NCBI RefSeq assembly: GCF_001941625.1
Contig: NZ_CP016076.1
Location: forward strand, 3,906,001-3,970,000
Length of the DNA stretch: 64,000 bases
DNA from: Actinoalloteichus fjordicus
GTDB lineage: Bacteria > Actinomycetota > Actinomycetes > Mycobacteriales > Pseudonocardiaceae
Direction: 5' to 3'
Shown piece by piece: positions 17,290 through 25,792 of this stretch. Every line of letters starts with the position of its first letter. Position 1 is the stretch's first letter. The notes beneath the pieces were generated by a model. It did not search any database. It was given only the letters and a program-made list of their open reading frames with translations, and was not told the origin of the DNA. A program made the translations under genes and the position numbers.

Positions 17290-18449
17290 GGAACGGCGAG
17301 CGGGCGTCCGCTCGGACGGAACGGCGTCGGGTCCACGGGAGCGGGCCCGCCGAGCAGGTCGGCGGCCAGCAGCTGGGCGGTGACGACGGACAGCCCGATG
17401 CCCGCGCCCTCGTGCCCGCCGGCGTGCCAGAGGCCGCGCAGCCGGGGGTCCTGCCCGATGAGCGGCAGGTGATCGTCGAGGTAGGGCCGGAACCCGCCGT
17501 AGGCCCGCATCACCGGGGCGGCGGCGAGGAAGGGGAACAGGGCGACGGCCTTGCGGGCGATCTCGCGGAGCACCTCGACGCGGATGCTCGGGTCGAAGCC
17601 GACCTGCTCGCGGCTCGATCCGATGAGGACGGTCCCGGCCGCAGTGGACTCGACGACGCTGGAGGTCTGCAGGGCGGCGTCGGCGGACTGGGTCGCACCG
17701 ACGTAGTCGCCGTCGTAGACCTTGTGGAAGATCCGGTGCGGCATCCGGGTGGTGACCAGGACCATCCCCCGCCGGGGGCGGACCAGCACCGGTGCCCCGA
17801 TCCGCTCCGACACCTCGCCGGACCAGGGGCCCGCCGCGAGGACGACGGCGTCTGCGGTGAGGTCGCCGCGGGTGGTGGTGATGCCGACGAGCCGGTCGTC
17901 GCGGACGATGCCGCCCAGGACCTCGACGCCGGTGCGCACCTCGGCGCCTGCCCGGCGCGCGGAGGCCAGCAGCGCCTCGCCTGCCGCGACGGGCTGGACC
18001 TGGCAGTCCTGCGGGTAGTACACGGCGGCGGTGAGGTCGGGGGTGAGATCCGGTTCGAGCTCGTGGGCCTCCTGGGCGGTCACGACGCGGGCGTCCACTC
18101 CGGCGGCACGCTGCTCGGCGGCGAAGTCGATCAGGGGCTGGGCGCCGGCCTCCGTCGTGGCCACGACGAGTCCGCCCTTCTTCTCGAACTCGACGGCGGG
18201 GAAGGACTCGCCGAGTTCGTCGGCGAGTTCGGCGACGACGTCCGGCCAGCAGGCGTTCGCCGCGAGGGCCAGCTCCAGTTCGGCACCGGGCCCCTTGTCG
18301 GAGACGAGGAGGTTGCCCTCGCAGGAGGCGCTCGTGCCGGTCATCGTCGGGCCTCGGTCGACGACGAGGACCCGGTGGCCGCGCCGGGCCAGTGTCCGGG
18401 CGCAGGCGGCACCGACGATGCCCGCGCCGATCACGATGATCTCGGTCAT
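17265..18449 (-). CDS. FAD-dependent D-amino acid dehydrogenase, beta-type subunit (DadA-like)
   Basis: A 394-residue DAO-fold flavoenzyme. The FAD loop is IIVIGAGIVGAACARTL at the N-terminus, with the C-terminal HAGGHEGAGIGLS region that closes the FAD site in this family. It resembles HcnC/OoxB and D-hydroxyproline dehydrogenase catalytic subunits. A strong GGAAGGAGGG ribosome site precedes the ATG. It is the first gene of the five-gene catabolic operon, and a symmetric operator candidate lies 20 bases upstream of its start. Confidence 0.88.
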   Translation of the reverse strand: MTEIIVIGAGIVGAACARTLARRGHRVLVVDRGPTMTGTSASCEGNLLVSDKGPGAELELALAANACWPDVVAELADELGESFPAVEFEKKGGLVVATTEAGAQPLIDFAAEQRAAGVDARVVTAQEAHELEPDLTPDLTAAVYYPQDCQVQPVAAGEALLASARRAGAEVRTGVEVLGGIVRDDRLVGITTTRGDLTADAVVLAAGPWSGEVSERIGAPVLVRPRRGMVLVTTRMPHRIFHKVYDGDYVGATQSADAALQTSSVVESTAAGTVLIGSSREQVGFDPSIRVEVLREIARKAVALFPFLAAAPVMRAYGGFRPYLDDHLPLIGQDPRLRGLWHAGGHEGAGIGLSVVTAQLLAADLLGGPAPVDPTPFRPSGRPLAVPDPKAGAA

Positions 18450-18469
18450 CCACCCTCCTTCCGCTAGTA

Positions 18470-18482
18470 ATATGTCACATAT
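18470..18482 (-). promoter_or_regulatory. Candidate GntR operator upstream of the hydroxyproline genes
   Basis: ATATGT-C-ACATAT is a perfect 13-bp palindrome with GT/AC half-site cores as in FadR/FCD-class GntR operators. It lies between the gntR gene and the dehydrogenase gene, 20 bases before the latter's ATG. A related dyad centred on the same GTGAC core lies ahead of the GH127 gene. Confidence 0.6.
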
Positions 18483-18596
18483 CGCGGCCGAATGAGAGTG
18501 CTCTGCCTCACGAATCGCCGAACCTCGCAGCTCGCCGACCCCGGCTCGCCGAACGCCACAAGCCGCCCGCGTCCCGACGTCGCCCGCCGCGCCGCC

Positions 18597-19274
18597 TCAG
18601 GACGCGGTCGTCTCCGAACGACCGGCCCACCAACCGCTGATGTGGCCGAGATGCTGGTGCATCAGGGCCTTGGCACCCTCCGCGTCGCCCGCCTCGATCC
18701 GGTCGAGCAGCAGATGATGCTCGGAGGCCGACTGGTCGAGCTGGCGTGATTCGAGCATCGTCACCAGCCCGACCAGCCGGGTCCGCGACCGCAGATCGGC
18801 GATGATCTGCGTCAACAGCGGATTGGCCAGCAGTTCCGTGAGCGCCAGATGGAACTCCCGGTCCGCCTGGAGATAGGCGTGCAGATCACTCGTCGTGGCG
18901 CCGGTGACGATGGCGTCGGCGAGTGCCCTGAATCGGGCCATGTCGACCGGGATGCCGCTGGCGGCCAGGTCCCGCATCGCCGAGGGCTCGAGCCGCTGCC
19001 GGACGTCGAGGAGTTGATCGAGGATCTCCTCGCTCACCGTCGTGACCCGGAACCCCTTGTTGCGCACCGGAGTCACGAAGCCGCGCTTCTCCAGATCGAG
19101 CATGGCCTCCCGCACCGGCGTCGCCGACATCTCGTACTGCGCCGCCAACGTCGGCACCGTCAGGAGGGAGCCGGGGGCGAGCTCCCCCGACACGATGGCC
19201 GAGGACAGCGCCTCCTCGACCTGAGCACGCAGGCTCAGCTGCCGCTGGATCTTCGAGCCGGACAGGTTCCTCAT
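18597..19274 (-). CDS. GntR-family regulator, FCD (FadR) subclass
   Basis: A 225-residue regulator. The N-terminal winged helix has PTLAAQYEMSATPVREAMLDLEKRG. An all-helical FCD ligand domain follows (RALADAIVTGATT, DREFHLALTELLANP), with the Asp/His metal-type residues of the family. It sits between the peptidase/transporter genes and the hydroxyproline dehydrogenase operon, all on the same strand. It is therefore the likely hydroxyproline- or hydroxyproline-metabolite-responsive repressor of both halves. It lies 52 bp after the amidohydrolase gene and could be co-transcribed with it. Confidence 0.9.
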   Translation of the reverse strand: MRNLSGSKIQRQLSLRAQVEEALSSAIVSGELAPGSLLTVPTLAAQYEMSATPVREAMLDLEKRGFVTPVRNKGFRVTTVSEEILDQLLDVRQRLEPSAMRDLAASGIPVDMARFRALADAIVTGATTSDLHAYLQADREFHLALTELLANPLLTQIIADLRSRTRLVGLVTMLESRQLDQSASEHHLLLDRIEAGDAEGAKALMHQHLGHISGWWAGRSETTAS

Positions 19275-19326
19275 CCTCTTTCGCTCACGCCGTCGACCTG
19301 CAGGCCTGATGGTGATGGTCGGTCGC

Positions 19327-20541
19327 TCAGCGTAGAACTCCGCGCTGGATCACCGCGCGCGGCTTGGCCTCGTCCCACAGCAGCGACGCGTCGGTGAGCG
19401 GGTCGCCGCCGAAGACGACGAGATCACCCGACCGGCCCTGGGCGATCATCCCGAGGTCGGAGCGTTGAATGGCGCGAGCGTTCACGGCCGTGGCGGCCCG
19501 CAGGGTCTCCAGGACGCCGTCGACGTCGATCTGGAGCCGGAGGCCGAGGAGCTGGTCATCCTCCAGCTCGCCCATCAGGTCGGAGCCGAAGCCCACGGGC
19601 ACCCCGGCGTCGCGCGCGATCCGGATCGCCTCCTTGCCTGCGGCGAGCACCTGTCGGTTCTTGGCCTGCCCGGTCGCCGAGAGGCCGATCGACACTCCTC
19701 GGCGTTCCATCGCGTCGTAGGCGACCAGGGTCGGGATCAGGTAGGCACCGTGTTCGGCCGAGATCGCCGCGGCGCGTTCGTCCATCAGGTTGCCGTGCTC
19801 GATGGTGCGCACGCCGTTCTCGACCGCGTGGATGATCGCCTCGGGCGGGTAGGCGTGCGCGGCGACGTAGCTGCCGCGCCGGGCCGCCTCGTCGGTGGCC
19901 GCGCGCACCTCGTCCGCGTGGTACTGAAGGAACTGGATCGGGTCCGTCGGCGAGACGACGCCGCCGGAGGCCATGATCTTGATCGCGTGCGCCCCGGTGC
20001 GGAACCGCTCCCGCACGGCCCGCCGCACGGAGTCCGGACCGTCCACCACCTCGGAGAGATGGGCGTGCGCGGCGCAGTGGTCGAGGTCGCCCTGCCGGGG
20101 GTCGCCGTGTCCGCCGGTCTGGCTCAGCGCGGGTCCCGTGTAGAGGTACCTCGGCGCCCGCACGTAGCCGGCGTCGATCGCCTTGGCCAGGCCTGCGTCT
20201 CCCCCTGCGACGTCGCGCACGGTGGTGAAGCCCCGATCCAGCGCTCGGTGCAGGCGGTCGGCGCCGACCAGCGAGACGTAGCTCAGCGGCGACGACTCGA
20301 TCGTCATGACGTCGATGCTGGTCCCGTAGGCGTGGAAGTGGGCGTCGATGAGTCCGGGGGTGACCGTCCGGCCGCCCGCGTCGAAGACCTCGCCGGTGCG
20401 GGGAAGATCCCGGCCCACCTCGGCGATGACGCCGTCGACCACCGCGATCTCGGTCGCATCCTCCAGGATGCGTTCGCCGTCGAAGATCCGGGCGTCGACG
20501 ACCGTGATCGTCCCGGTCGCCGTGCTCCTCGCGTTCGTCAC
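19327..20541 (-). CDS. Amidohydrolase, prolidase/imidazolonepropionase-like
   Basis: A 404-residue binuclear metal hydrolase: HxH at His68/His70 (DAHFHAYG), metal-bridging lysine in AIKIMASGG, histidines in AAHAYPP and IEHGN, and aspartate in GFGSDL. This subfamily includes Xaa-Pro dipeptidases as well as other amide hydrolases. GTG at 20541 overlaps the stop of the DUF885 gene (GTGA). With an oligopeptide importer upstream and hydroxyproline enzymes downstream, release of hydroxyproline from the end of a di- or tripeptide is the best guess. No signal peptide, so it is cytoplasmic. Confidence 0.82.
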   Translation of the reverse strand: MTNARSTATGTITVVDARIFDGERILEDATEIAVVDGVIAEVGRDLPRTGEVFDAGGRTVTPGLIDAHFHAYGTSIDVMTIESSPLSYVSLVGADRLHRALDRGFTTVRDVAGGDAGLAKAIDAGYVRAPRYLYTGPALSQTGGHGDPRQGDLDHCAAHAHLSEVVDGPDSVRRAVRERFRTGAHAIKIMASGGVVSPTDPIQFLQYHADEVRAATDEAARRGSYVAAHAYPPEAIIHAVENGVRTIEHGNLMDERAAAISAEHGAYLIPTLVAYDAMERRGVSIGLSATGQAKNRQVLAAGKEAIRIARDAGVPVGFGSDLMGELEDDQLLGLRLQIDVDGVLETLRAATAVNARAIQRSDLGMIAQGRSGDLVVFGGDPLTDASLLWDEAKPRAVIQRGVLR

Positions 20542-22220
20542 GCGCGTTCCTCTCCCTCGTGGTCGGCGGCCCTGACTCGGATCGCCCGTTCGATCTCGTC
20601 CGCCAGCACGGCCAGCGGCACGCTGCCGAGCCCGAGCACGGCGTCGTGGAACCAACGGATGTCGAAGTCCGACCCCAGCGTGTCCTCGGCGAGGCGACGC
20701 AGTCGCATCACCGTCGACTGCCCGATGAAATAGGCGGTGGCCTGGCCCGGCCACGCGATGTACCGGTCGATCTCGGTGACGATCTCGTGCTCGGCGATGG
20801 CGGTGTTGCTCCGCAGGTAGTCCTGTGCCCGCTCGCGGCTCCAGCCGAACGCGTGCATGCCGGGATCGACGACCAGCCGCACCGCCCGCCACATCTGGAA
20901 GCTCAGCATGCCCATCGTCTCAAAGGGATCGCGGTACATCCCCATCTCGACGCCCAGCCGCTCGGTGTAGAGCGCCCAGCCCTCCCCGTAGGCGGAGATG
21001 TAGACGTGGCGCCGGAAGGCGGGCAGATCCGCCAGCTCGCTGGCCAGCGCGATCTGGAAGCAGTGCCCCGGCGCGGCCTCGTGCAGGGTGAGCGCGCAGA
21101 GCGAGTACAGGGGCCGGGCGGGCAGGTTGTAGGTGTTCAGCGTGTAGCGGTCGATCCCGCCGCGCCCGAACGTGTAGTAGGGCGCGAGTTCCGGCGGCGG
21201 CTCGATGATGCCGAAGCGCCGCAGTGGCACGCGACCGAAGTACTCGTGGACGACCCCGTCGAAGCGCTTGGCGTGCCAGGCGGCCTCCTTGAGCAGGTCC
21301 TCCGCGGTGGTGGCGTAGAACCGGGGATCGGTGCGCATGAACTCCAGCATCCGAGGCACGTCGCCGTCGAAGCCCGCCTCCTCGGCGACCGCGACCATCT
21401 CCTCGCGGATGGCGGCCACGCTCTTCTCCCCGAGCGCGAAGATCTCCTCCGGGCTCAGCTTCGTCGTGTTGTACTCGGCGAGCTGGGCCAGGTAATAGTC
21501 CAGGCCGCCGGGGCCCGCCGTCGCCGCGATCTCCTCGGGCAGGCCGGGGAAGTACTCCTCCTCGAGGAACCGCAGCAGCTCGACGTGCGCGGGGATCACC
21601 GACGAACCGATCACCTCGAGGGCGCGGGCGAGCAGCGCCTCGTCGACGATCCCGGCCTCGCGGGCCGATAAGAAGGGTGCGGCGTAGCGGGTCTGCTCCG
21701 CCGAGGCCGCCGCCGCGACGGACCGCACCGGGTCGGCCCGGCCCGCCATCGACACCCGGGCGGGCCCGAAGCCTCGGGCCAGCCCGGCGCGCATGTTCTG
21801 GATGTGCTGGGCGAACCAGCGGGGCAGGTCGGCGAGCTGCGTCACGAACGCCTCGGCCTCCCCGGCGTCGCGCAGCGTGCCGTTCGCCCGATCGGCGTGC
21901 GTCGTCCAGAACGCCGTGTCGGCGTTGGCGGGCCGCTCGAACTGTCGGTGCTCGACACCCGAGACGAGCGTCTCCACCTGCTGCACGTACACCGCGAGGT
22001 CCACCCGCGTCGACGCGTCGAGTGCGTCCGTGTCGAGGGCGCGTACCCGGGCGAGCACGTCACGCCAGTGCCCGGCACGACGCTCGTGCGCCTCGGGGCT
22101 CTCGTCCGGCAGGAAGGCGTCGACGCCGAGCGCGGAGCCGTAGTGCTGACGGCCCAGCTCGCCGAGCCGCCACTCCCACTCCTGTTCGCTGATCGTCCGG
22201 AACGTCTCGGCCGCCGTCAT
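20538..22220 (-). CDS. DUF885 family zinc-type peptidase
   Basis: A 560-residue DUF885 protein. The motif LHEAAPGHCFQ near residue 395 supplies the HExxxGH metal site of this family. Other hallmarks are FYATTAEDLL and the C-terminal AYFIGQ. Family members behave as metallo-carboxypeptidases or dipeptidases, though few are characterised. It is cytoplasmic and follows the ABC transporter with one intervening base, and it is coupled to the prolidase-like gene. It probably trims imported peptides before the prolidase step. Confidence 0.85.
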   Translation of the reverse strand: MTAAETFRTISEQEWEWRLGELGRQHYGSALGVDAFLPDESPEAHERRAGHWRDVLARVRALDTDALDASTRVDLAVYVQQVETLVSGVEHRQFERPANADTAFWTTHADRANGTLRDAGEAEAFVTQLADLPRWFAQHIQNMRAGLARGFGPARVSMAGRADPVRSVAAAASAEQTRYAAPFLSAREAGIVDEALLARALEVIGSSVIPAHVELLRFLEEEYFPGLPEEIAATAGPGGLDYYLAQLAEYNTTKLSPEEIFALGEKSVAAIREEMVAVAEEAGFDGDVPRMLEFMRTDPRFYATTAEDLLKEAAWHAKRFDGVVHEYFGRVPLRRFGIIEPPPELAPYYTFGRGGIDRYTLNTYNLPARPLYSLCALTLHEAAPGHCFQIALASELADLPAFRRHVYISAYGEGWALYTERLGVEMGMYRDPFETMGMLSFQMWRAVRLVVDPGMHAFGWSRERAQDYLRSNTAIAEHEIVTEIDRYIAWPGQATAYFIGQSTVMRLRRLAEDTLGSDFDIRWFHDAVLGLGSVPLAVLADEIERAIRVRAADHEGEERA

Positions 22221-22221
22221 G

Positions 22222-23052
22222 TCAGTCCTGCCCTTCTGGTGGCGTCCACTCTCTTCTCCGTCTCTCCCACTCGGGGTTGATCCTCGGCACGGCCGCCAGC
22301 AGCGCCCGCGTGTACTCCTCGCGCGGCGCGTCGAAGACCTGATCACGACTGCCCTGCTCGACCACTCGCCCGCCGCTCATCACCGCGACGCGGTCGGCGA
22401 GCCGCCGCACGACCGCGAGGTCGTGGGCGATGAAGACGTAGCTGAGCCCGAGGTCGCGTTGCAGGTCCCGCAGCAGGTCGATCACCTGCGCCTGCACCGA
22501 CACGTCCAACGCGGAGACCGCCTCGTCGCAGATCACCACCTTCGGATTGACCGCCAGCGCACGGGCGATCCCGATGCGCTGTGCCTGACCACCGGAGAAC
22601 TGATGCGGATACCTGGTCGAGTGGTCGGGGTTCAGCCCGACCCGCTCCATCAGCTCCTTGCAGATCTGCGTTCCGCCCTTGCGCGGTGAGAGGCCCTGAT
22701 AGCGCAGCGGCGCCGTGATGATCTTCTCGACGTCGTGTCGCGGATTCAGCGAGGAGTAGGGGTCCTGGAACACCACCTGCACCGTGCGGCGGAAGGTCCG
22801 CAGCCGGGCCGGGGGCGCCGAGGTCACGTCCTCGCCGTCCAGTTCGATCGTCCCCGAGGTCGGTTCGTCGAGGCGGGCCAGCAGCCGGGCCGTCGAGGAC
22901 TTCCCGCTGCCCGACTCGCCGACGACGGCCAGTGTCTCCGACGCGCCGACTTCGAGGGTGACGTCGTCGACCGCCCGGAAGGCCGGGCCGCGTCGGCCCC
23001 CGGTCGCGTACTCGCGGACGAGGTTGCGCCCCGCGAGGATCGGCGTGTTCAT
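22222..23052 (-). CDS. Peptide ABC transporter ATP-binding protein, OppF/DppF type
   Basis: 276 residues with Walker [10 protein letters not shown], signature FSGGQAQR, Walker B VVICDEAVSALD and the switch histidine in FIAHDLAVV. The C-terminus is the shortened oligopeptide-type extension (YTRALLAAVP). Its start overlaps the preceding ATPase gene by four bases. With DppD-, DppB-, DppC- and DppA-like neighbours it completes a five-component peptide importer. Confidence 0.93.
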   Translation of the reverse strand: MNTPILAGRNLVREYATGGRRGPAFRAVDDVTLEVGASETLAVVGESGSGKSSTARLLARLDEPTSGTIELDGEDVTSAPPARLRTFRRTVQVVFQDPYSSLNPRHDVEKIITAPLRYQGLSPRKGGTQICKELMERVGLNPDHSTRYPHQFSGGQAQRIGIARALAVNPKVVICDEAVSALDVSVQAQVIDLLRDLQRDLGLSYVFIAHDLAVVRRLADRVAVMSGGRVVEQGSRDQVFDAPREEYTRALLAAVPRINPEWERRRREWTPPEGQD

Positions 23053-23876
23053 GCCCCGGCCTCCTCGACCTCGTCGATACGCGGCGTCGCGTCGAGCAGC
23101 TGCCGGGTGTAGGCGTGGCCGGGCCGGGAGAACACCTGCTCGGCGGTGCCCGCCTCCATCTGGCGGCCGTTGCGCAGCACGAGCACGTCGTGCGCGACCT
23201 CGCTCACCACGGCGAGATCGTGGGTGATGAAGAGCATCCCGACCCCGGTGTCGCGCTGTAGTTCGGTGAGCAGCGTCAGGATCTGCGCCTGCACCGTCAC
23301 GTCCAGCGCGGTGGTCGGCTCATCGGCGATGATGATCTCGGGCTCGCAGACCAGCGCCATCGCGATCATGATCCGTTGGCGCATCCCGCCGGAGAACTGG
23401 TGGGGATAGTGGTCGAACCGCCGCTGCGGCTCCTTGATGCTCACCCGTTCCATCGCCTCGATCGCGATCTTCTTCGCCTGTGCCGAGGTGGCCCGCCGAT
23501 GAGCGCGGAAGGCCTCGGCGATCTGGAAGCCGACGGTGTAGTAGGGATTGAGCGAGGACAACGGGTCTTGGAAGATCATCGCGATCCGCTCGCCCCTGAT
23601 CGCCCGCATCTCCCTGGCGGAGCGTTCCAGCAGCTCCTGATCGCCGAAGCGGACGGAGCCCGAGGTGCGCGCCTCGGGCGGAAGCAGTCCCATGATCGCC
23701 AACGAGGTCATGGACTTGCCGGAGCCGGACTCGCCGACGACGCCGAGGGTGCGCCCCGAGCGGAGGGAGAACGACAGGTCGTCAACGACCGCGTCCTCGG
23801 GATCGGGACCGAAGGCGACGCGCAGTCCGGTGACGCGCAGCAGCTCGTCGTCCTGGCCGGTCGGTGCGGCGTTCAT
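23049..23876 (-). CDS. Peptide ABC transporter ATP-binding protein, OppD/DppD type
   Basis: 275 residues with Walker [10 protein letters not shown], signature FSGGMRQR, Walker [13 protein letters not shown] and FITHDLAVV. The ATG overlaps the stop of the DppB-like gene by four bases. It pairs with the next ATPase to energise peptide uptake. Confidence 0.93.
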   Translation of the reverse strand: MNAAPTGQDDELLRVTGLRVAFGPDPEDAVVDDLSFSLRSGRTLGVVGESGSGKSMTSLAIMGLLPPEARTSGSVRFGDQELLERSAREMRAIRGERIAMIFQDPLSSLNPYYTVGFQIAEAFRAHRRATSAQAKKIAIEAMERVSIKEPQRRFDHYPHQFSGGMRQRIMIAMALVCEPEIIIADEPTTALDVTVQAQILTLLTELQRDTGVGMLFITHDLAVVSEVAHDVLVLRNGRQMEAGTAEQVFSRPGHAYTRQLLDATPRIDEVEEAGA

Positions 23877-24868
23877 CGGGTTCCCTTCCTGACACGCGGG
23901 TCCAGCAGGGGATAGAGGAGGTCGACGACGATGTTCATCAGCACCACCGCGGCACCCGCGAGGAGGGTGACGCCCATGATCACGGGCTGGTCGTTGGTGC
24001 CGATGGCGTCGTAGGCGAGCTTGCCGACGCCGTTGAGGCCGAACACCGTCTCCGTGATGAGCGCCCCGCCCAGCAACGCCGCGAAGTCCATCCCGAACAG
24101 GGTGGCCACCGGTGTCAACGACGGCCGCAACGCGTGGCGCGTCAACAGCTGTCCCTTGGGCAGGCCCTTGGCGCGCGCCGTGCGGACGTAGTTCTCCGAC
24201 AGGGTCTCGATCACGTTCGCCCGGGTCATCCGCGTGTACATGGCGGCGTACATGATGGAGAGCACGATCCACGGCATGAGGTAGGTCTGGAACCACCGCA
24301 GCGGATCCTCGCCGAAGGCGACGACCGTCGGGAACGGCAGCACCTCGAGCTGGACGACGAGCAGCCACTGCAGGATGAGCGCGACGAAGTAGTTCGGCAG
24401 GGCGATCCCGCCGAGCGCGAGGCCGGTGGCCCCGCGATCCCACCACGTCCCCGCCTTGACGGCGGCGATCAGGCCCGCGCCGACGCCGACGAGCAGCCAC
24501 AGCAGCGCCGCGCCCACCGCGATGGTGACGGTGACGTCGATGCGGTCGCCGATCATGGTCATGACCGACTGGCGGGTCTGGAAGCTGTACCCCAGACACG
24601 GCGCCTCGCAGACGATCGCGGTGGGGCCCTCGCCGTAGGTGCGGCCGACGAAGATCCCGGCCAGGAACACCCAGAACTGGACCCAGAACGGATCCTCCAG
24701 CCCGAGCCTGGTGCGGATGTCCTCGATGCGTTCGGGGGTGCACGTCTGCCCGCAGATGCTCAGCGCGGGGTCGGGTGTGAGGACGAAGAACACGACGAAG
24801 GTGAAGAAGACGACGGCGAGCAGGACGAGCACGGCGCTCATGAGCCGTCGGGCGATGTAGAGGGGCAT
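23873..24868 (-). CDS. Peptide ABC transporter permease, DppB type
   Basis: A 331-residue inner-membrane permease with the N-terminal span LMSAVLVLLAVVFFTFVVFF, about six spans in all, and the EAA-like coupling loop TARAKGLPKGQLLTRHALR. A periplasmic loop contains four cysteines (CGQTC; CEAPC), which is unusual and may form disulfides. One base overlaps the DppC-like gene. Confidence 0.92.
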   Translation of the reverse strand: MPLYIARRLMSAVLVLLAVVFFTFVVFFVLTPDPALSICGQTCTPERIEDIRTRLGLEDPFWVQFWVFLAGIFVGRTYGEGPTAIVCEAPCLGYSFQTRQSVMTMIGDRIDVTVTIAVGAALLWLLVGVGAGLIAAVKAGTWWDRGATGLALGGIALPNYFVALILQWLLVVQLEVLPFPTVVAFGEDPLRWFQTYLMPWIVLSIMYAAMYTRMTRANVIETLSENYVRTARAKGLPKGQLLTRHALRPSLTPVATLFGMDFAALLGGALITETVFGLNGVGKLAYDAIGTNDQPVIMGVTLLAGAAVVLMNIVVDLLYPLLDPRVRKGTR

Positions 24869-25785
24869 CAGTGCTGCGTCCTCCTCTGCAGAGTCGCCTG
24901 GAGCGTGTCACCGATCACCATGAACGAGAGCACGGTCAGGGTGAGGAACAGGCCGGGGATCATGAAGAACATGGGGTCGGAGGCGTACCAGGGGACAGCC
25001 GAGGAGATCATCTGCCCCCAGGACGCCGTCGGCGGCCGCACGCCGACACCGAGGAACGACAGCCCCGCCTCGGTGGCGATGAACGTCGGCACCGACAGCG
25101 TCGCCATCACCGTGATCGTCCCCACCAGGTTCGGCAGGACCTCCTTGAACACGATGGCGATCCGGCTCGCCCCCGAGGCCCGCGCCGCCTCGACGAACTC
25201 GCGCTGGGCGATCGACATCGTCTGCCCCCGCACGACGCGCGCCGTCGCGGGCCAGCCGAACAACGCCAGCACGACCACCAGCAGCATGGGCCGGTTGCCC
25301 TGCGGCAGCGCCGAGAGGATCGCGATCATGAAGATCAGCGCCGGGAAGGCCATCAGGAAGTCCATGACCCTCGACACGATCTGGTCGACGATGCCGCCGA
25401 AGAACCCGGCGAGCACGCCGAACACGACGCCGAGCACCGTGGTGACGGCTGCCGCGCTCACCGCGATCGTCAACGACACCTGCGCGCCGTAGACGATGCG
25501 GGCGAAGATGTCCCGGCCGTTGAGCGGCTCGACGCCGAACCAGTGTTCGGCGCTCATCCCCCCGAAGGGGCCGATGGGCAGGCCCCCTCGGATGGGATCG
25601 ATCTTGTCCTCATGGAACTCGTACGGGCCCGAGCCGCTGATCATCGTCAGCAGCGGCGCGAAGACCGCCATGAGGACGACGATGCCGAGGAAGATGAAGG
25701 AGGCGATGACGGCGGGCCGCCGCCATCGACTTCCCCCGCGTCTGCGCACCGCCTGCCGCGTGAGTGCCTGTGTGGTCATCGCCAT
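24868..25785 (-). CDS. Peptide ABC transporter permease, DppC type
   Basis: 305 residues with a basic N-terminus, a first span near residues 27-47, and the coupling loop EAARASGASRIAIVFKEVLPN. GVEPLNGRDIFARIVYG is typical of OppC/DppC. It sits seven bases after the binding-protein gene. Confidence 0.93.
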   Translation of the reverse strand: MAMTTQALTRQAVRRRGGSRWRRPAVIASFIFLGIVVLMAVFAPLLTMISGSGPYEFHEDKIDPIRGGLPIGPFGGMSAEHWFGVEPLNGRDIFARIVYGAQVSLTIAVSAAAVTTVLGVVFGVLAGFFGGIVDQIVSRVMDFLMAFPALIFMIAILSALPQGNRPMLLVVVLALFGWPATARVVRGQTMSIAQREFVEAARASGASRIAIVFKEVLPNLVGTITVMATLSVPTFIATEAGLSFLGVGVRPPTASWGQMISSAVPWYASDPMFFMIPGLFLTLTVLSFMVIGDTLQATLQRRTQH

Positions 25786-25792
25786 GGCGACG